Assembly (NCBI RefSeq): GCF_002999335.1 | Contig: NW_020312760.1 | Coordinates: 99,088-163,087, forward strand | DNA: 64,000 nucleotides | Origin: Cyclospora cayetanensis | Taxonomy: Eukaryota > Apicomplexa > Conoidasida > Eucoccidiorida > Eimeriidae | Direction: 5' to 3' | Shown: positions 36,701 through 47,900 of the stretch, one piece after another | Layout: the number at the start of each line of letters is the position of its first letter | Position numbering within the stretch: position 1 is the stretch's first letter | Made by a program: the position numbers and the translations under genes | Notes under the pieces: generated by a model | The model's database searches: none | What the model was told of the DNA's origin: nothing | What the model saw: only the letters and a program-made list of their open reading frames with translations

Positions 36701-39700
36701 GAGGGAGGCGTACTCCGATGGCTATCTCCTTACCCGAGGAGATCACTGCCTGGTGTAAAAGTCGCAGCTGCAGCCGCACACGCGCAATCGTTTCCATCGA
36801 CAGCGGCTGCTGCTGCTGGTGAGGCTGCTCTTGCTGGCGAAGAGACAGACTCAGCAACTGCCGCGTTGCTGGATCTGGTACGCGGGAGGGAAAGCTCTTC
36901 AAGGCTGCAGCAGCAGCCGCAGCCGCCCTCGTTGTCTGCACCGCGTACTGCTGCAGCGCCACAGTCGCAGCTGCAGCTGCTGCCGCTGCGGGAGTTCTCT
37001 CAGCCGTAGGCAGCGGCTGCTGCAGCGGCGGCTGTACAGACAGCAGAGCCTCTATGGGAGGACATGCAGGCAAGACATAGGGAGTCGGTTCTGCCTGGAG
37101 CGCCTTTGTGGCTCCCCAGTGCTCGGCGACAGCCGCGCCAAATCGCCATGCCTTCTCCCCGCGAAGCAGAGAGCGAGCGCTGGGTGGCACTTGCCGAGCA
37201 GACGCGGCATGCGGCTGCCTTCGGCTGGGCAGGGGAGACTCCCGAAAAAAGGCGAAAAGGCCTCTGATCGGAAACCCCAGGCAGAACGCTACACACAACG
37301 GCGTCAAAAATCGCACAAACGAGCCACAGAAAGCCCTCATTCGTGGATTTTGCGGCTGGAGGGCATACACCCATAAAAACACACACACACCCATACACAC
37401 CCATACACCTCCGCCTCCGATGCAGGCAGCACAGAGGTCCCTCCAGAATCACATTCATGCGAACAACATCGAGAACACATCACGCAGCCTCATTTAGGAT
37501 CATGCAAAATTCAATCTGCATATGCAAGCAGACAAAAAGCGAGAAGGACGCAGTGCAGCGTCATTGGGAGAGCAGCGGGTGGGGGGGGCCCCTCTCCCTC
37601 TTGCTCGTCTTCGCCTAGGCGGGCATTACGGAGTTTGCGCTTTAATAAAATTGAGCTTCGTTTCTTTCCTGAAATCTCATAAAGGGTTGCTGCGTGGTTG
37701 TGAGATAGAAGGCACGAAGGAAGGATGCCTGGCGCTGGAAGGATGCCTGGCGCTGCCCGTCGTCTTCCAGCAAGACATACACAGGACGACCTTCCTTCCA
37801 AAGAAAGTCACCCTTTGGACTACGAAGGGAGTGGGGGGGAAAGGAGGGAGAAAGGAGGGTTCCTAACTCTGCGGGAGCAGCTAAGAGCGCAGCGCATGCG
37901 CTATGCTCCATTTGAACCGAGAGAAACACGAGGCGGCCATAATTCTGCTAGAACGCGCACCCCTCAGCCTTCCAACCCCAGCGACTACGCCCCAAAACAG
38001 AAGCTACACTCCAGACAACGGCTCCGGCGTTTTCACCTATACACCCTAACCAGTGGTACATCCTGGCTTTGACTGCACCCTAAATCTTGGTGCGTTCGTC
38101 GAGGCCATTACTGCCTACAATCTGTGGATTCTTGTTTCAGCTCAGCTATGCACTGCACAGCCCTAGCAAGGCTAGCTACGCGCACTTCGCGAAAAGGAAA
38201 GAATACATCTGCGGCATCTTGGACGCGTGTTTTCCGCGTCCAAGATGCCGCAGACACCTCCTTAACAGCAAATACACTCCAGATGGTTCCTTGACCGAAT
38301 GGGAAAAAGCAAGCACCAAAACACAGAGATAGCTAGATAGCTAGATAGATCGAGGTAGATAGATACAGACACACAGACAGACAGAAGGTTGGCTGTTACA
38401 GCTGTTGCAGCACAGTGCTCGATATTGCAACCAGCGCTCATGGAGATTCCAGGAGTGCCGCTGCCTGAACGCAGTTGTTGCATCCGTACACCCCAAATTT
38501 GGCATACGTTTGCCCTTCACAAGGGGCCTCGGCAGACGTTTAATCCGCAGCCATCGAGCGCCGCGAAACTGCCACCAACAACAGCACTAGACGGCAGCTG
38601 CAAAGGGCCGAAGGGCCAGCAGAGAGTATTTCGCCTAACAGCCTACCAGCCTCTGTCTGCATGCAGCGACATCTTGCTGCGAGAAGCCGAAAGGCTTTCC
38701 GTTCGAGATGACCGCCGCAAAGAGGCACAAGAAAATCCCGCAGTCGTCACACCCCTCCTGAGACGGAGCCTTAAACAAATTGCATTTGCTGCTGCCGCTG
38801 CTATTGCAGTCCGTGAACATGCTTCCTGCCCGCATTTCAATAGTTCCCTTGGGAAACTCCTCACGTTGCACTAAGGCGTCCTCAGCGGCGCACTGCTCTT
38901 GAGCCAGAGGCTCCGCCGAAGGCTGAGAGGCCGCACTGCCCGTCTGCTGCTTTTGCAACAGCTGCTGCTGCAGCTGCAGCTGCTTCTCGCTATTAGACAC
39001 TTCATAAGAGAACTCACAGGGCAGCGCGGCACCCCAGTGAGGTGGCGTTGCACCTCAAAAAAAATCTACAACCCAAACAAACTCCCCTTTTGTGAGTCTT
39101 TCTCACCACCTGCAAAAACCACACCTACACAGGGAAGACCGCCACAACGCAAGTTCAGCGCACCACTCGCGCCAAGCGTCTTCCCGCCTTCTGTCGATAA
39201 AGAAGTGAGGGCTTCGTGAAATGTCTCAAACTGTTGCGACAGCAGCGCGTCAAACACGAAGGTAAGGTCCCGACTGCAGCAGATGGCTCGCCAACAGACA
39301 TGCGTGTCGCAGAAAAAAACACCTCGAGCGAGAGGCGAAGTAAAAAATCGAGTACGCCCAGCAAAGGAGCGCAGCGTCCTACGAATTGAGCTGCTGCCGC
39401 TGCAACAGCAGCAGTCCCCGTTGAGTCACAGCAGCGATCAAACCATCGTCCTAAGCAGCAGCAATGCACTCTTAGCAGCAGCAGCAGTATAGTCTTAGCA
39501 GCAAAAATGCTGCCTTAGTAGCAGCAATGCAGTAGAGTCTTAGCAGCAGCAATGCAGTATAGTCTTAGCAGCAAGAATGCAGACTTCGCAGCAGCAATGC
39601 AGTATAGTCTTAAGAGCAAGAATGCAGCCTTAGCAGCAGCAATGCAGTAGAGTCTTAACAGCAAGAATGCAGTCTTAGCAGCAGCAATGCAGTATAGTAT

Positions 39701-42373
39701 TAGCAGCAAGAATGCAGCCTTAGCAGCAGCAACGAAGCCTTAGCAGCAGCAATGCAGTATGGTTTTAGCCTCAGCAGCAGTACGTAGCCTTACGCCATGT
39801 CTACAACCCCAAAGACCAATGGACGTTACGGAGATGCAGCGGCACCAAAAAAAGCGAAACGAGAACATGTCTGATCCGCGTAGCCATCTCTGACGCCACA
39901 TGTCACAATATCAGAGATTCCAAGCAGCAAGACCTTCGAGACACGCTACAGAGTAGCGCATGCATGCATGCATGCATGCACGGGAACTCCTAGGATTCTG
40001 GAGCTTAGCGCATGCACGCGCCTGAATTCTGGCATAGTCTGCAGGTTTAGATCTGCTTTGAAGCATTGCAAAGAAGAAGGCTTTTAGGATGCAGACACGC
40101 GGTACGCTGCAGCGCCAGAAAATCCCTACTCATCGCGCTTGAAAACACTATTAACTCATCTAGCCAGCTAACTAGCCTAGCTGCAGCAGCGGCTGCACAT
40201 GAAATGAAATATCTCCCGCTTTTAACCTTTAAATATGTATACATACATATACATATATATATTTATATATATTTACTTATAAGTTTTAAAAAAGGTCCCT
40301 GCCGTTGCCGCCGCTGCCGCTAATACTGCAACTGCAACTGCCGAAGTCGCGCGCTGCATTTTACGCGTTGGCAACATGCGCACCATTAAAGGCATTCGCG
40401 AAAGCTACAGAAAAGCCCCCTTTTCTTCGCCTCTCCTCCCTTCAAAGCACCGTATGAAGTCTGCTTGATGCCTTTCGTGATTCAGCACTTGCAGGTGCTT
40501 CAGAAACGCATGGAGGACGCCATCATCTAGCCAGCGTCTGTCTCGCAGTCTCTGGAAACCTCGCAACAGTACCGGCGCTGCCGCCGTTTTTTCGGCTGCC
40601 GCTGCAGGCTGTACGTACACCCCAATCGGAGTCTGCTGCTGGAGCAGACTGCAAAAGGGGCTTCGTTCCTGTGGCTGCTCTTGTTGCCGCATTTGCTTCT
40701 GCTGTTGTTGCCGCCTCATGCGCTGCCGCTTTCGCCGCGGGGAAAAACTTGAAGCGAGCGGCGCCTAAAGCAGCAGGTCTGCCATGGCGGAAGTTGCTGA
40801 GACACACCCGCAGCAGTAGCAGTAGTAGTAGGAGTAGCAGTCGTAGTAGGAGTAGGAGTAGCAACAGCACGAACAGCACGAACAGCAACGGCAGCAGCAA
40901 CAGCAACAACACGCTGCGAGCTTACTCCGACTTGGCGTTGGCAGCAGCAGCGCGGATGAGAAAAGTCGTTTACTGCAGCGTCTGATCAGCAAGAGAGAAC
41001 GCGTGCATCACCCGTTGGTCGAGCTCTGCCATTTTTTTACATGCCTTGCATGTACACTTGCGAAAAACATTTTGTATCGCCGCTGCATGATCTGCCTCAC
41101 AGACCAACCCGCACTCAGGCGATGCCGAAGAGAGCCACGCTTCCACTGCGCAGAGGCGGAAGCGCCGCTGGAGTGTCTGTACACCACAACCCCCAGCAGC
41201 ACAGGCAGCACAAGCAGCAGGAGCAGGAGCAGTCACACGAGTGAGCAGGAAGAAAAAAACGGCGAACCCTCGACAGAGCCTTCTAAACACCAGAAGGGAC
41301 GCTGGAGAGACGGTGGAAATCCCCGTATAAGCCACATCTGCTGCTGAAAACACCCCAGCAAGTATGCATGTATGCATGCGCGCACTTAGGCTGACGGCAT
41401 GAGCTCTCGAGATCCTCCACCCGTTTGTCGGGAGTTGCCTGCGCAGAGCTGCAGGCTTTACGGACGCATGCAGACGCAGAAAGGCTCGCTGCATGCGCTT
41501 TTTCCCGTGTGTCGCTCTCGCCGCTGCCAGACCTCTGCATGCACCCGCACTGTCACGACACGAGCGAAAAAAACTCCCGAGGCCTCCTCCATGAGCCTAA
41601 TGCGCAAGAGTTGAGTGGTTTGCACATGCGAAGCGCTCACTTGTGCGGAATGGCGATCTGCAGGGAGAGAGCGAGGAGCGAGTCTGTGGTCGCTCCGTCC
41701 AAGAGCGAAAACCGTTAGCTGTATTGCCGCCAAAACGCCTCCTAAAGACGCTAAAGTAAAGCAAGCAGCGCGAGGCAAAAAGAGGAGGGAATTCTCCACA
41801 GTAACGTTGCTACAACGACGAGCGATACTGTAGCGACACCCGCACGAACGCTCCGCTTGTAGTATAGTGGCTGTGCACGTCTCGAGGGCTGTGTTTCGCT
41901 GAAACAGACGCAGAGCATGGGCAGAAACAAGAAAAAGTGCAGGAAAAACTGCAGCAGTAGCCTCACCAGCAGCAACAGCAGCAGCAACAGCTGCTGGCGC
42001 ATGCTGCACGGCAGTGAAGAAGGCCGCTGCGTTTTGCATGCATGCGCTTCTGAGCAGCAGCGGGAGAACGTAGGAGACTGGAGCCGCTATTTTTGCGGCG
42101 ATGGCTGAGGCAAGCCGAAGTAATCCTTTACTTCTTAGCAAATGCTGCTGCTCCTTGGGTGTCTAGTGCCAGCAGAAGCAGCGGCAGCTACGGCAGTTCT
42201 GCAGCAGCAACTCCACTAGCAGCAGCGGCAGCGGCTGCAGCAGCCTCTGGCGTCTGCTCCTTGCAGCAACACTGCTGCGTTTTTGTCTGCTGCCTCTTGG
42301 AGTGCCTCCCTCCTGCACCCCCTTTACAGCGGCTTGCGTGGACGAAACGTTAGACTTCTTTCCTCGCTGTTGG

Positions 42374-42419
<46 letters not shown>

Positions 42420-42650
42420 TGGTCCTATTGGAAGGAGGGGGGCCTCTTGGGGGGCCCCAGTGTCTGTACAGCGGCGGAGGCGTAAGCCCTCGTTGTGTTT
42501 GCTGCTGCTCTCTTCGGAAAACGCAGGCAGGAGCAGCAGCAGCAGCAGCAGCTGCTGCTGCTGCTGGTTGTTGTTGTTGTTGTTCTTGTCGTGGTAGCGC
42601 GAAGTCACAGCTGCAACGGTCGCCTCACGCCTCACGTCGTTGCGCTGCAA
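30291..42650 (-). CDS. Unresolved multi-exon gene or two genes, helical Ala/Gln-rich protein
   Basis: Not recognised. Many separate minus-strand segments have protein-like composition and splice-like ends, but I could not join all phases. From 5' to 3': 42640-42327 (Asn/Gln/Ala-rich, ends KPL at a gtaaag donor), 41220-40985 (ECGLVCEADHAAAIQNVFRK), 40719-40405 (LRDRRWLDDGVLHAFLKHLQ), 39280-39090 (FDALLSQQFETFHEALTSL), 39000-38770, 37281-36738, 36570-36460 (WRQLQLREFLEAVAAVHAAK), 35990-35868 (RVLKTTVDHLTKKGFLLE), 34200-34130 (LLPLLYRQLLIMKALSRLIR), 33607-33430, 33310-32990 and 30757-30291. Most segments are amphipathic-helix-like, as in repeat scaffold or organellar RNA-binding proteins, but no family motif is decisive. 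Introns contain four tandem-repeat tracts. Two genes, split near 38 kb, is an equally good reading. Confidence 0.4.
32970..33310 (-). CDS. Probable internal exon, Gln-rich helical
   Basis: After an acceptor-like GGCGCAG at about 33311 the frame reads VAFPTALLIEDSLQQQQHFQ, LLKSPGKAAQVLSTQQDACL, RIAALLEQVKPLAAAAAAHL and RAEVLKDALGVYNQLQRQRG. It looks like coiled or helical-repeat protein. It belongs to the unresolved minus-strand locus. Confidence 0.5.
33673..34085. repeat. ATC/CAG mixed triplet array
   Basis: Blocks of AATCATCATCATCAG and AGCAGCAGCAGAGTCTT alternate irregularly for about 410 bp. All six frames stay mostly open, giving Met/Leu or Ile/Ser strings that I regard as artefacts. It lies between two coding segments of the unresolved minus-strand locus and so is probably intronic. 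Confidence 0.93.
35276..35868. repeat. ACACAAACAAATACAC array, about 590 bp
   Basis: Degenerate ACAAACAAATAC and ACACACAAAC units run without a break, directly adjacent to the donor after KKGFLLE at about 35868. It is a large intronic repeat of the minus-strand locus; sense strand TTTGTGTGTTTG. Confidence 0.95.
36738..37281 (-). CDS. Probable internal exon, Pro/Gln/Ala-rich
   Basis: After an acceptor-like GATCAG the frame reads LFAFFRESPLPSRRQPHAAS, GEKAWRFGAAVAEHWGATKA, a Pro-rich and Ala-rich middle and SMETIARVRLQLRLLHQAVI, ending at a good donor (TCGG|gtaagg). The following coding segment at 36570-36460 does not join this donor in phase, so a short exon between them is missing from my model. 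Confidence 0.5.
38208..38254. repeat. Perfect inverted repeat, 20-bp arms, 7-nt loop
   Basis: Arm TCTGCGGCATCTTGGACGCG at 38208-38227 is followed by loop TGTTTTC and then the exact reverse complement at 38235-38254. There is no mismatch. It lies in non-coding sequence of the unresolved locus. The transcript of either strand would fold into a very stable hairpin without the T-run typical of bacterial terminators. Confidence 0.97.
38770..39280 (-). CDS. Probable pair of internal exons
   Basis: Segment one (about 39280-39120) reads DLTFVFDALLSQQFETFHEA and GGKTLGASGALNLRCGG, ending at a gtaggt donor. Segment two (about 39000-38770) reads SNSEKQLQLQQQLLQKQQTG, ALVQREEFPKGTIEMRAGSM and FTDCNSSGSSKCNLFK. 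Both look like real protein but no family is recognised. Confidence 0.45.
39465..39775. repeat. Minisatellite on AGCAGCAGCAATGCAGTA
   Basis: Units AGCAGCAGCAATGCAGTA, TAGTCTTAGCAGCAAGAATG and CAGCCTTAGCAGC repeat with period about 40 bp for roughly 310 bp, between two coding segments of the minus-strand locus. Confidence 0.9.
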
Positions 42651-42739
42651 TTACAGTAGGAGAGTAGTAGCAGCAGCAGCAAGTCGAGCAGCAGCAGCAG
42701 CAAGTCGAGCAGCCACTGCAAAGGCCGTTTCTTCTCCAG

Positions 42740-42910
42740 CCCGTCTCTCTTTCACCCCTCCTTCTCTCTTTTATCCCTTCGTCTCTCTTTCATCCCTCCT
42801 TCTCTCTTTTATCCCTCCTCTCTTTCACCCCTCCGTCTCTCTTCCACCCCTCCTTCTCTCTTTTATCCCTCTTTCTCTCTTTCATCCCTCCTTCTCTCTT
42901 TCACCCAATT
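42740..42910. repeat. TCTCTCTTTCATCCCTCCTT repeats
   Basis: A pyrimidine-only minisatellite of 20-24 bp units lies in the presumed divergent promoter between the minus-strand locus and the plus-strand RS-rich exon. Confidence 0.9.
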
Positions 42911-42983
42911 CCCCACGCTTTTCCCGCCAATCGCAAGGCGTTAGTTTTTCGCATTTGCTCTCCTAGACACGACGTGCGCAGCT

Positions 42984-43619
42984 ATGAGTCGCAGCAGCTC
43001 CAGCAGACACGCAGGAAGGCGAGACAGCCGTAGCCACTGCAGGCTTTCGGGGGGAACGCTTCCAGGCGCAGCGATGCGAAGGCGAGACGCTTCTTCTCAC
43101 ACCAGTCAGCAGCAGCACAGTGCCAAGAGGCATGCAGCCGGCTCTACCAAGCCTGCTTGGGAAAGAGAGAGGCTGAGAGACTGGAGGGGACGAGAGAGCA
43201 GCAGAGAGGGGCAGCAGCAGCACGTGCACCACCCCCTCCCCTCTTCTTCACACCGACTGCATCTCTCCTCGACGTCTCACCGTCTCAGCAGGAGGGAAAC
43301 TTCTGCAGAGGAAGTGTGCCCTTTGAAGTGCTACAGAGGGGGGGAGGGGGGCAGTCGAGACAGAGTGGAGAGAGCGCCTTTCGGCAGCCGGCAGCGAGAT
43401 CGACGCAGCAACTCGAGGGGAAGAGGAAGGGGTGGCAGCAGCCAGAGACAGCGCAAAACAAGCAATCGCGTGCACGAAGAGAGGCTCCATCGCAGCACAG
43501 CCTCCGCTTCTCCCCCTTTGCCTCATAGGGGCAGACATCGAAAATCAAGAGGCGATGCAGGTGCGTTGGCACGAGGGAGAAGAGGGAGCCAAGGAAGGAA
43601 CGGAGGGGATAGAGGGGAT
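42984..43619 (+). CDS. RS-rich exon, probable 5' exon of the CLK kinase
   Basis: ATG 42984 begins MSRSSSSRHAGRRDSRSHCR and continues for 212 codons of Arg/Ser/His-rich sequence to a donor at 43620 (GGGGAT|gtagag), in phase 0. LAMMER kinases usually carry such an RS-rich N-terminus, and the kinase exon downstream continues with the same composition (RRHAYSSRSQRQLM). The join across the 43.65-44.45 kb minisatellite was not settled because several acceptors near 44850-44930 are possible and the phase-0 ones are weak. Otherwise it is a separate small gene. Confidence 0.5.
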
Positions 43620-43649
43620 GTAGAGACAGCTAGCGCCTTGCTGCTACTG

Positions 43650-44450
43650 TTGCTGGCAGTCGCGTTGCTGTTTTCTGCTCTTATATGCTGCTATTGCTGA
43701 TGCTAATGTTTCTGCTGATACTGATGTTGTTGCTGCTACTGTTGCTGGTAGGCGCGTTGCTGTTTTCTGCTCTTATATGCTGCTATTGCTGATGCTGATA
43801 CTGATGTTGCTGCTGATACCGTTGCTGGCAGTCGTATTGCTGTTTTCTGCTCTTATGTGCTGCTATTGCTGATACTGATGTTTCTGCTGATACTGATGTT
43901 TCTGCTGATACTGTTGCTGGCAGTCGCGTTGCTGTTTTCTGCTCTTATGTGCTGCTATTGCTGATGCTGATGTTTCTGCTGATACTGATGTTGCTGCTGA
44001 TACTGTTGCTGGCAGTCGTATTGTTGTTTTCTGCTCTTATGTGCTGCTATTGCTGATGCTGATGTTTCTGCTGATACTGATGTTTCTGCTGATACTGCTG
44101 CTAGCAGTCGTATTACTGTTTTCTGCTCTTATATGCTGCTATTGCTGATGCTGATACTGATGTTTCTGCTGATACTGATGTTGCTGCTGATACTGTTGAT
44201 GGTAGTCGCGTTCCTGTTTTCTGCTCTTATATGCTGCTATTGCTGATGCTGATACTGATGATGCTGCTGATACTGTTGATACTGTTGCTGGCAGTCGTGT
44301 TACTGTTTTCTGCTCTTATATGCTGCTATTGCTGGTGCTGATGTTTCTACTGATACTGATGTTGCTGCTACTGTTGCTGGCAGTCGTATTGCTGTTTTCT
44401 GCTCTTATATGCTGCTATTGCTGATGCTGATACTGATGTTTCTGCTGATG
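43650..44450. repeat. 85-100 bp minisatellite, about 9 copies
   Basis: Each copy contains GTTTTCTGCTCTTAT, TGCTGCTATTGCTGATGCTG, GATACTGATGTTTCTGCTG and TTGCTGGCAGTCGTATTGC. The GTTTTCTGCTCTTAT marker occurs about nine times. It degenerates into TACTGTTATTTTT units to about 44640. It probably sits in the first intron of the kinase gene. Confidence 0.92.
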
Positions 44451-44932
44451 CTGGTGCTAAGGTTGCTGCTCCTCTTTCTACTGTTACTGCTATTTTTCCT
44501 GTTACTGCTATTTTTGCTATTACTACTGTATTTTTGTTACTGCTATTTTTACTGTTATTTTTACCGTTGCTCCTATTTTTACTGTTACTACTATTTTACT
44601 CATATTTTTACTAATACTTTTACTGTTGCTACTATTTTTCTTGCCTTTGCTGCTGCTTTTTTTGTGTTTGTGCTGCTGAGGGGGCCCAAGCGTCTGCGCT
44701 TGGCATTTGATATGAGGTGTCAGGGTGTTGTTAGCTACATTGTTGTGTCGCAGATCCAAGTTGGAGGCTTTCACGCCGCGATGATGAGCGGCGCTATCCG
44801 AGAACTCCTCGACGGGAAAGCGGCAGCGGCAGTTGGCGGAGAAGCAGCTGCAGCAGCAGCGGCGTGAGTCGTCGTCGCTCGACAGCAGATAGGCACCGCG
44901 ACACCACAGCGACTGCAACGGGGGGCAGGGAG

Positions 44933-47900
44933 ATGAAGCAAAAAGCGAGCAGGGAGAGGAGGAGACACGCGTACTCCTCTCGGAGTCAGCGGCAGTTGAT
45001 GAAACCTGCGAATGGAGTGCCCCCTCCCCCCTCCTCAGCCTCTCGCATGATCGAGAGCAGTCGCCACAAACAAGAACGCAGGAGCAGAAGGGATGCAGCA
45101 GGGAGCAGCAGCAAGAAGCTGCAGCAGCAACTGCCCCACAGCCACCTGCCGCTGCTCCAGCAGGAGCAGCAGCCTCCCCCTGCTGCGCAGCAAGCCGCGC
45201 GCAAGAGCTTGAAGAAACAGAACAAAGACAGCAGCAGAGACGAGATCACACACTTCTCCTGGCAGCCGGGGATGTGGCTAAGCGACAGATACCGTGTGCT
45301 TGCAAAGTTAGGGGATGGCACATTTGGAAGAGTCTTACGATGTGCAGACGTCAGGCTCCAGACGCAAGTTGCTATCAAGGTGAGAATTCGTCTGCGTGCA
45401 GGTGTGGGAAGGGGGTGTAGGCAGGTGGGGTGGGTCAGGAGTGTTGTTGTGGGAGGCCTACGTGCATGCGTGAAAGGAAGGGTAGATTGATAGATGAGGG
45501 GGGTGGGCGGGCAGGAAAAGGGAAGGAAGGAGGAAGGAGGGGAGAGAAGGAGGAAGGAAGAAGGAAGGAGGGGGTTTATTCGCGTGAAAGAGTTTTGAGG
45601 GTGTAAAAGCTCGAAGTCACCAAATTTGCGACGTGTGTTTGTAGGTCGTGCGTGACGTGTCACGCTACACAGCAGCAGCTCAAATAGAAGCTGATATTTT
45701 GCGGGAAGTCAATCGAAAGGATCGACGAAGAGAGTCGCGTTGTGTTTCGTTGTTGGATGCCTTTATGCATCATCAGAAACACATGTGCCTCGTTTTTGAA
45801 TGCTTGGGGAAGAGCCTCTACGACGTTCTAGCCGAAAACAAGTATCGAGGCTTTTATATGGAAGACATCGTTCAGGTAGCAAAACAAGGCCTTACTGCGC
45901 TCGCCTTCATGAGAGACTGCAAACTCGCGCATACGGATCTGAAGGTATGCCGCCATGTGAATCGACATGTATATATTATATATATTATATATATGTATTA
46001 TAGATATGTATTATATATATTTGTATTACATATATATGTATATGTGTCTATGTATGTAGAGGGGCAGCGTTTTTGAACCTCGAGAGGCGTGTCTGTACTT
46101 TTGAGTGCGCCATTTTTTCTGGCTTCCGTCCAAGGTGGTGTTGTGCAAATCGTGTCAGTCAAGCTTCTCTCGAAATTCGTGGCGACGTCTCCGATGCAGG
46201 CTGCTGGCATATTCCAGTGGCTAGGAGTAATAAGGTCTTGTAGCCTGTACAGCTCGTCAAGTATGTGTGCCTGCGTGCGATACCAGCCAGAGAACATCCT
46301 GCTACAAGGCGAGGAGATGTATGAGACACGTCCTCCAAGGGTAAGAAAAGCTCCCTCGAAAGAAAAACACTGCTAAAAAATACGTGCGAGCTGCCAGTGC
46401 TGCTCCGCATTTCTGTCGGCGGCGCTATGGGCATGGCCTTTGCCACTACGGTTGGTGGATGCATGCCTGTACATATACGTTGGGATGTATGTATTTGTGT
46501 GTGCACTTGTATTTGTACTTGCATGTATCTTTTGTGCATGTGCATGTGTCTTTTGTGTATTTGCATGTATCTTTTCTGCATGTGCATGTATCTTTTGTGC
46601 ATGTGCATGTATCTTTTGTGTATTTGCATGTATCTTTTGTGCATGTGCATGTATCTTTTGTGCATTTGCATGTATCTTTTGTGCATTTGCATGTATCTTT
46701 TCTGCACGTGCATGTATGTTTTGTGCATGTGCATGTATGTTTTGTGCATGTGCATGTGCATGTATATTTTCTGCATGTGCATGTATGTTTTGTGTATATG
46801 TATGCATCGGTGTGTATATATGTATGTGTGCTTGTGTGGAAAGCAGCCCTCAGAAGAGGACGATAACTCGGTGCCTTACTTGCGGCCAGACAGCATGCAA
46901 GTCAAGATCATTGATTTCGGGAGTGCAACATTTGAGGATGACTATCATTCATCGCTCATCAATACACGGCAGTACAGAGCACCTGAAGTGATTTTGGGTG
47001 AGCGCACATTTGCGAGCTTCTCCCTCCTTATGCATGCGACGGGTGCAGAATAATGAGGCACCTCGTTTGACACTGCGATCACAGTTGCATGCTGCATGCA
47101 GTGCTTGCTAGTTGCTGCTGCCTGCCTGAAATGCTCCTAATTTCTCGCATGCTGAAGCGCAAAACGTAGCCCATGAAAAAACCTTGAGAAATGGCATGCA
47201 TGCATGCATCGTCGTCGTCGCTCCTATCCATGCGGCTGCTTGTGAAGCGACGGTATTCGAGGCGCTGCTGGTGCGTGGCTTCTTGTTTATAAAAGATCGT
47301 TTCCCGGTGTATGGACACGCAGATATTGGATGGGATATGGCGAGCGACATGTGGTCTTTGGGCTGCATCCTCATGGAATTGTATACTGGGGATGTACTTT
47401 TCCGCACTCATGAGCATCTTGAACACTTAGCCATGATGGTAAGCAGCAGCCCACGTTTAGTGCCTCTGCATTGACACCCCCGCCCCCCTCAAAACTGAGC
47501 TTCTCCCTTCTGCCTGTAGCGTTCTCCTTCGCATCATGCTCTAGTATATACTCCCTTATGCTCTAGTATATACTCCCTTATGCTCTAGTATATACTCCCT
47601 TATGCTCTAGTATAGACTCCCTTATGCTCTAGTATATACTCCCTTATGCTCTAGTATATACTCCCTTATGCTCTAGTATATACTCCCTTATGCTCTAGTA
47701 TATACTCCCTGATGCTCTAGTATATACTCCCTTATGCTCTAGTATATACTCCCTTATGCTCTAGTATATACTCCCTTACGCTCTTGTATAGACTCCCTTA
47801 CGCTCTTGTATATACTCCTTCTCACGATGCATCCTGGAGGCAGTGGATTCTTCACACTGCCTCTAGCTGCGTGTATCGTTTGTCTCTCGCTAGTGCGTCG

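Noticed and set aside
40405..40719. Ulp1/SENP-like SUMO protease from the segment RDRRWLDDGVLHAFLKHL
   Set aside because: The Trp-Leu-Asp-Asp start resembles the first block of C48 peptidases, but no downstream segment shows the required His-Trp, Asp or Gln...Cys blocks. It is kept only as an unexplained part of the unresolved locus.
42984..43232. Minus-strand open frames over the RS-rich exon
   Set aside because: They are shadows of the Arg/Ser-rich plus frame and have no splice support.
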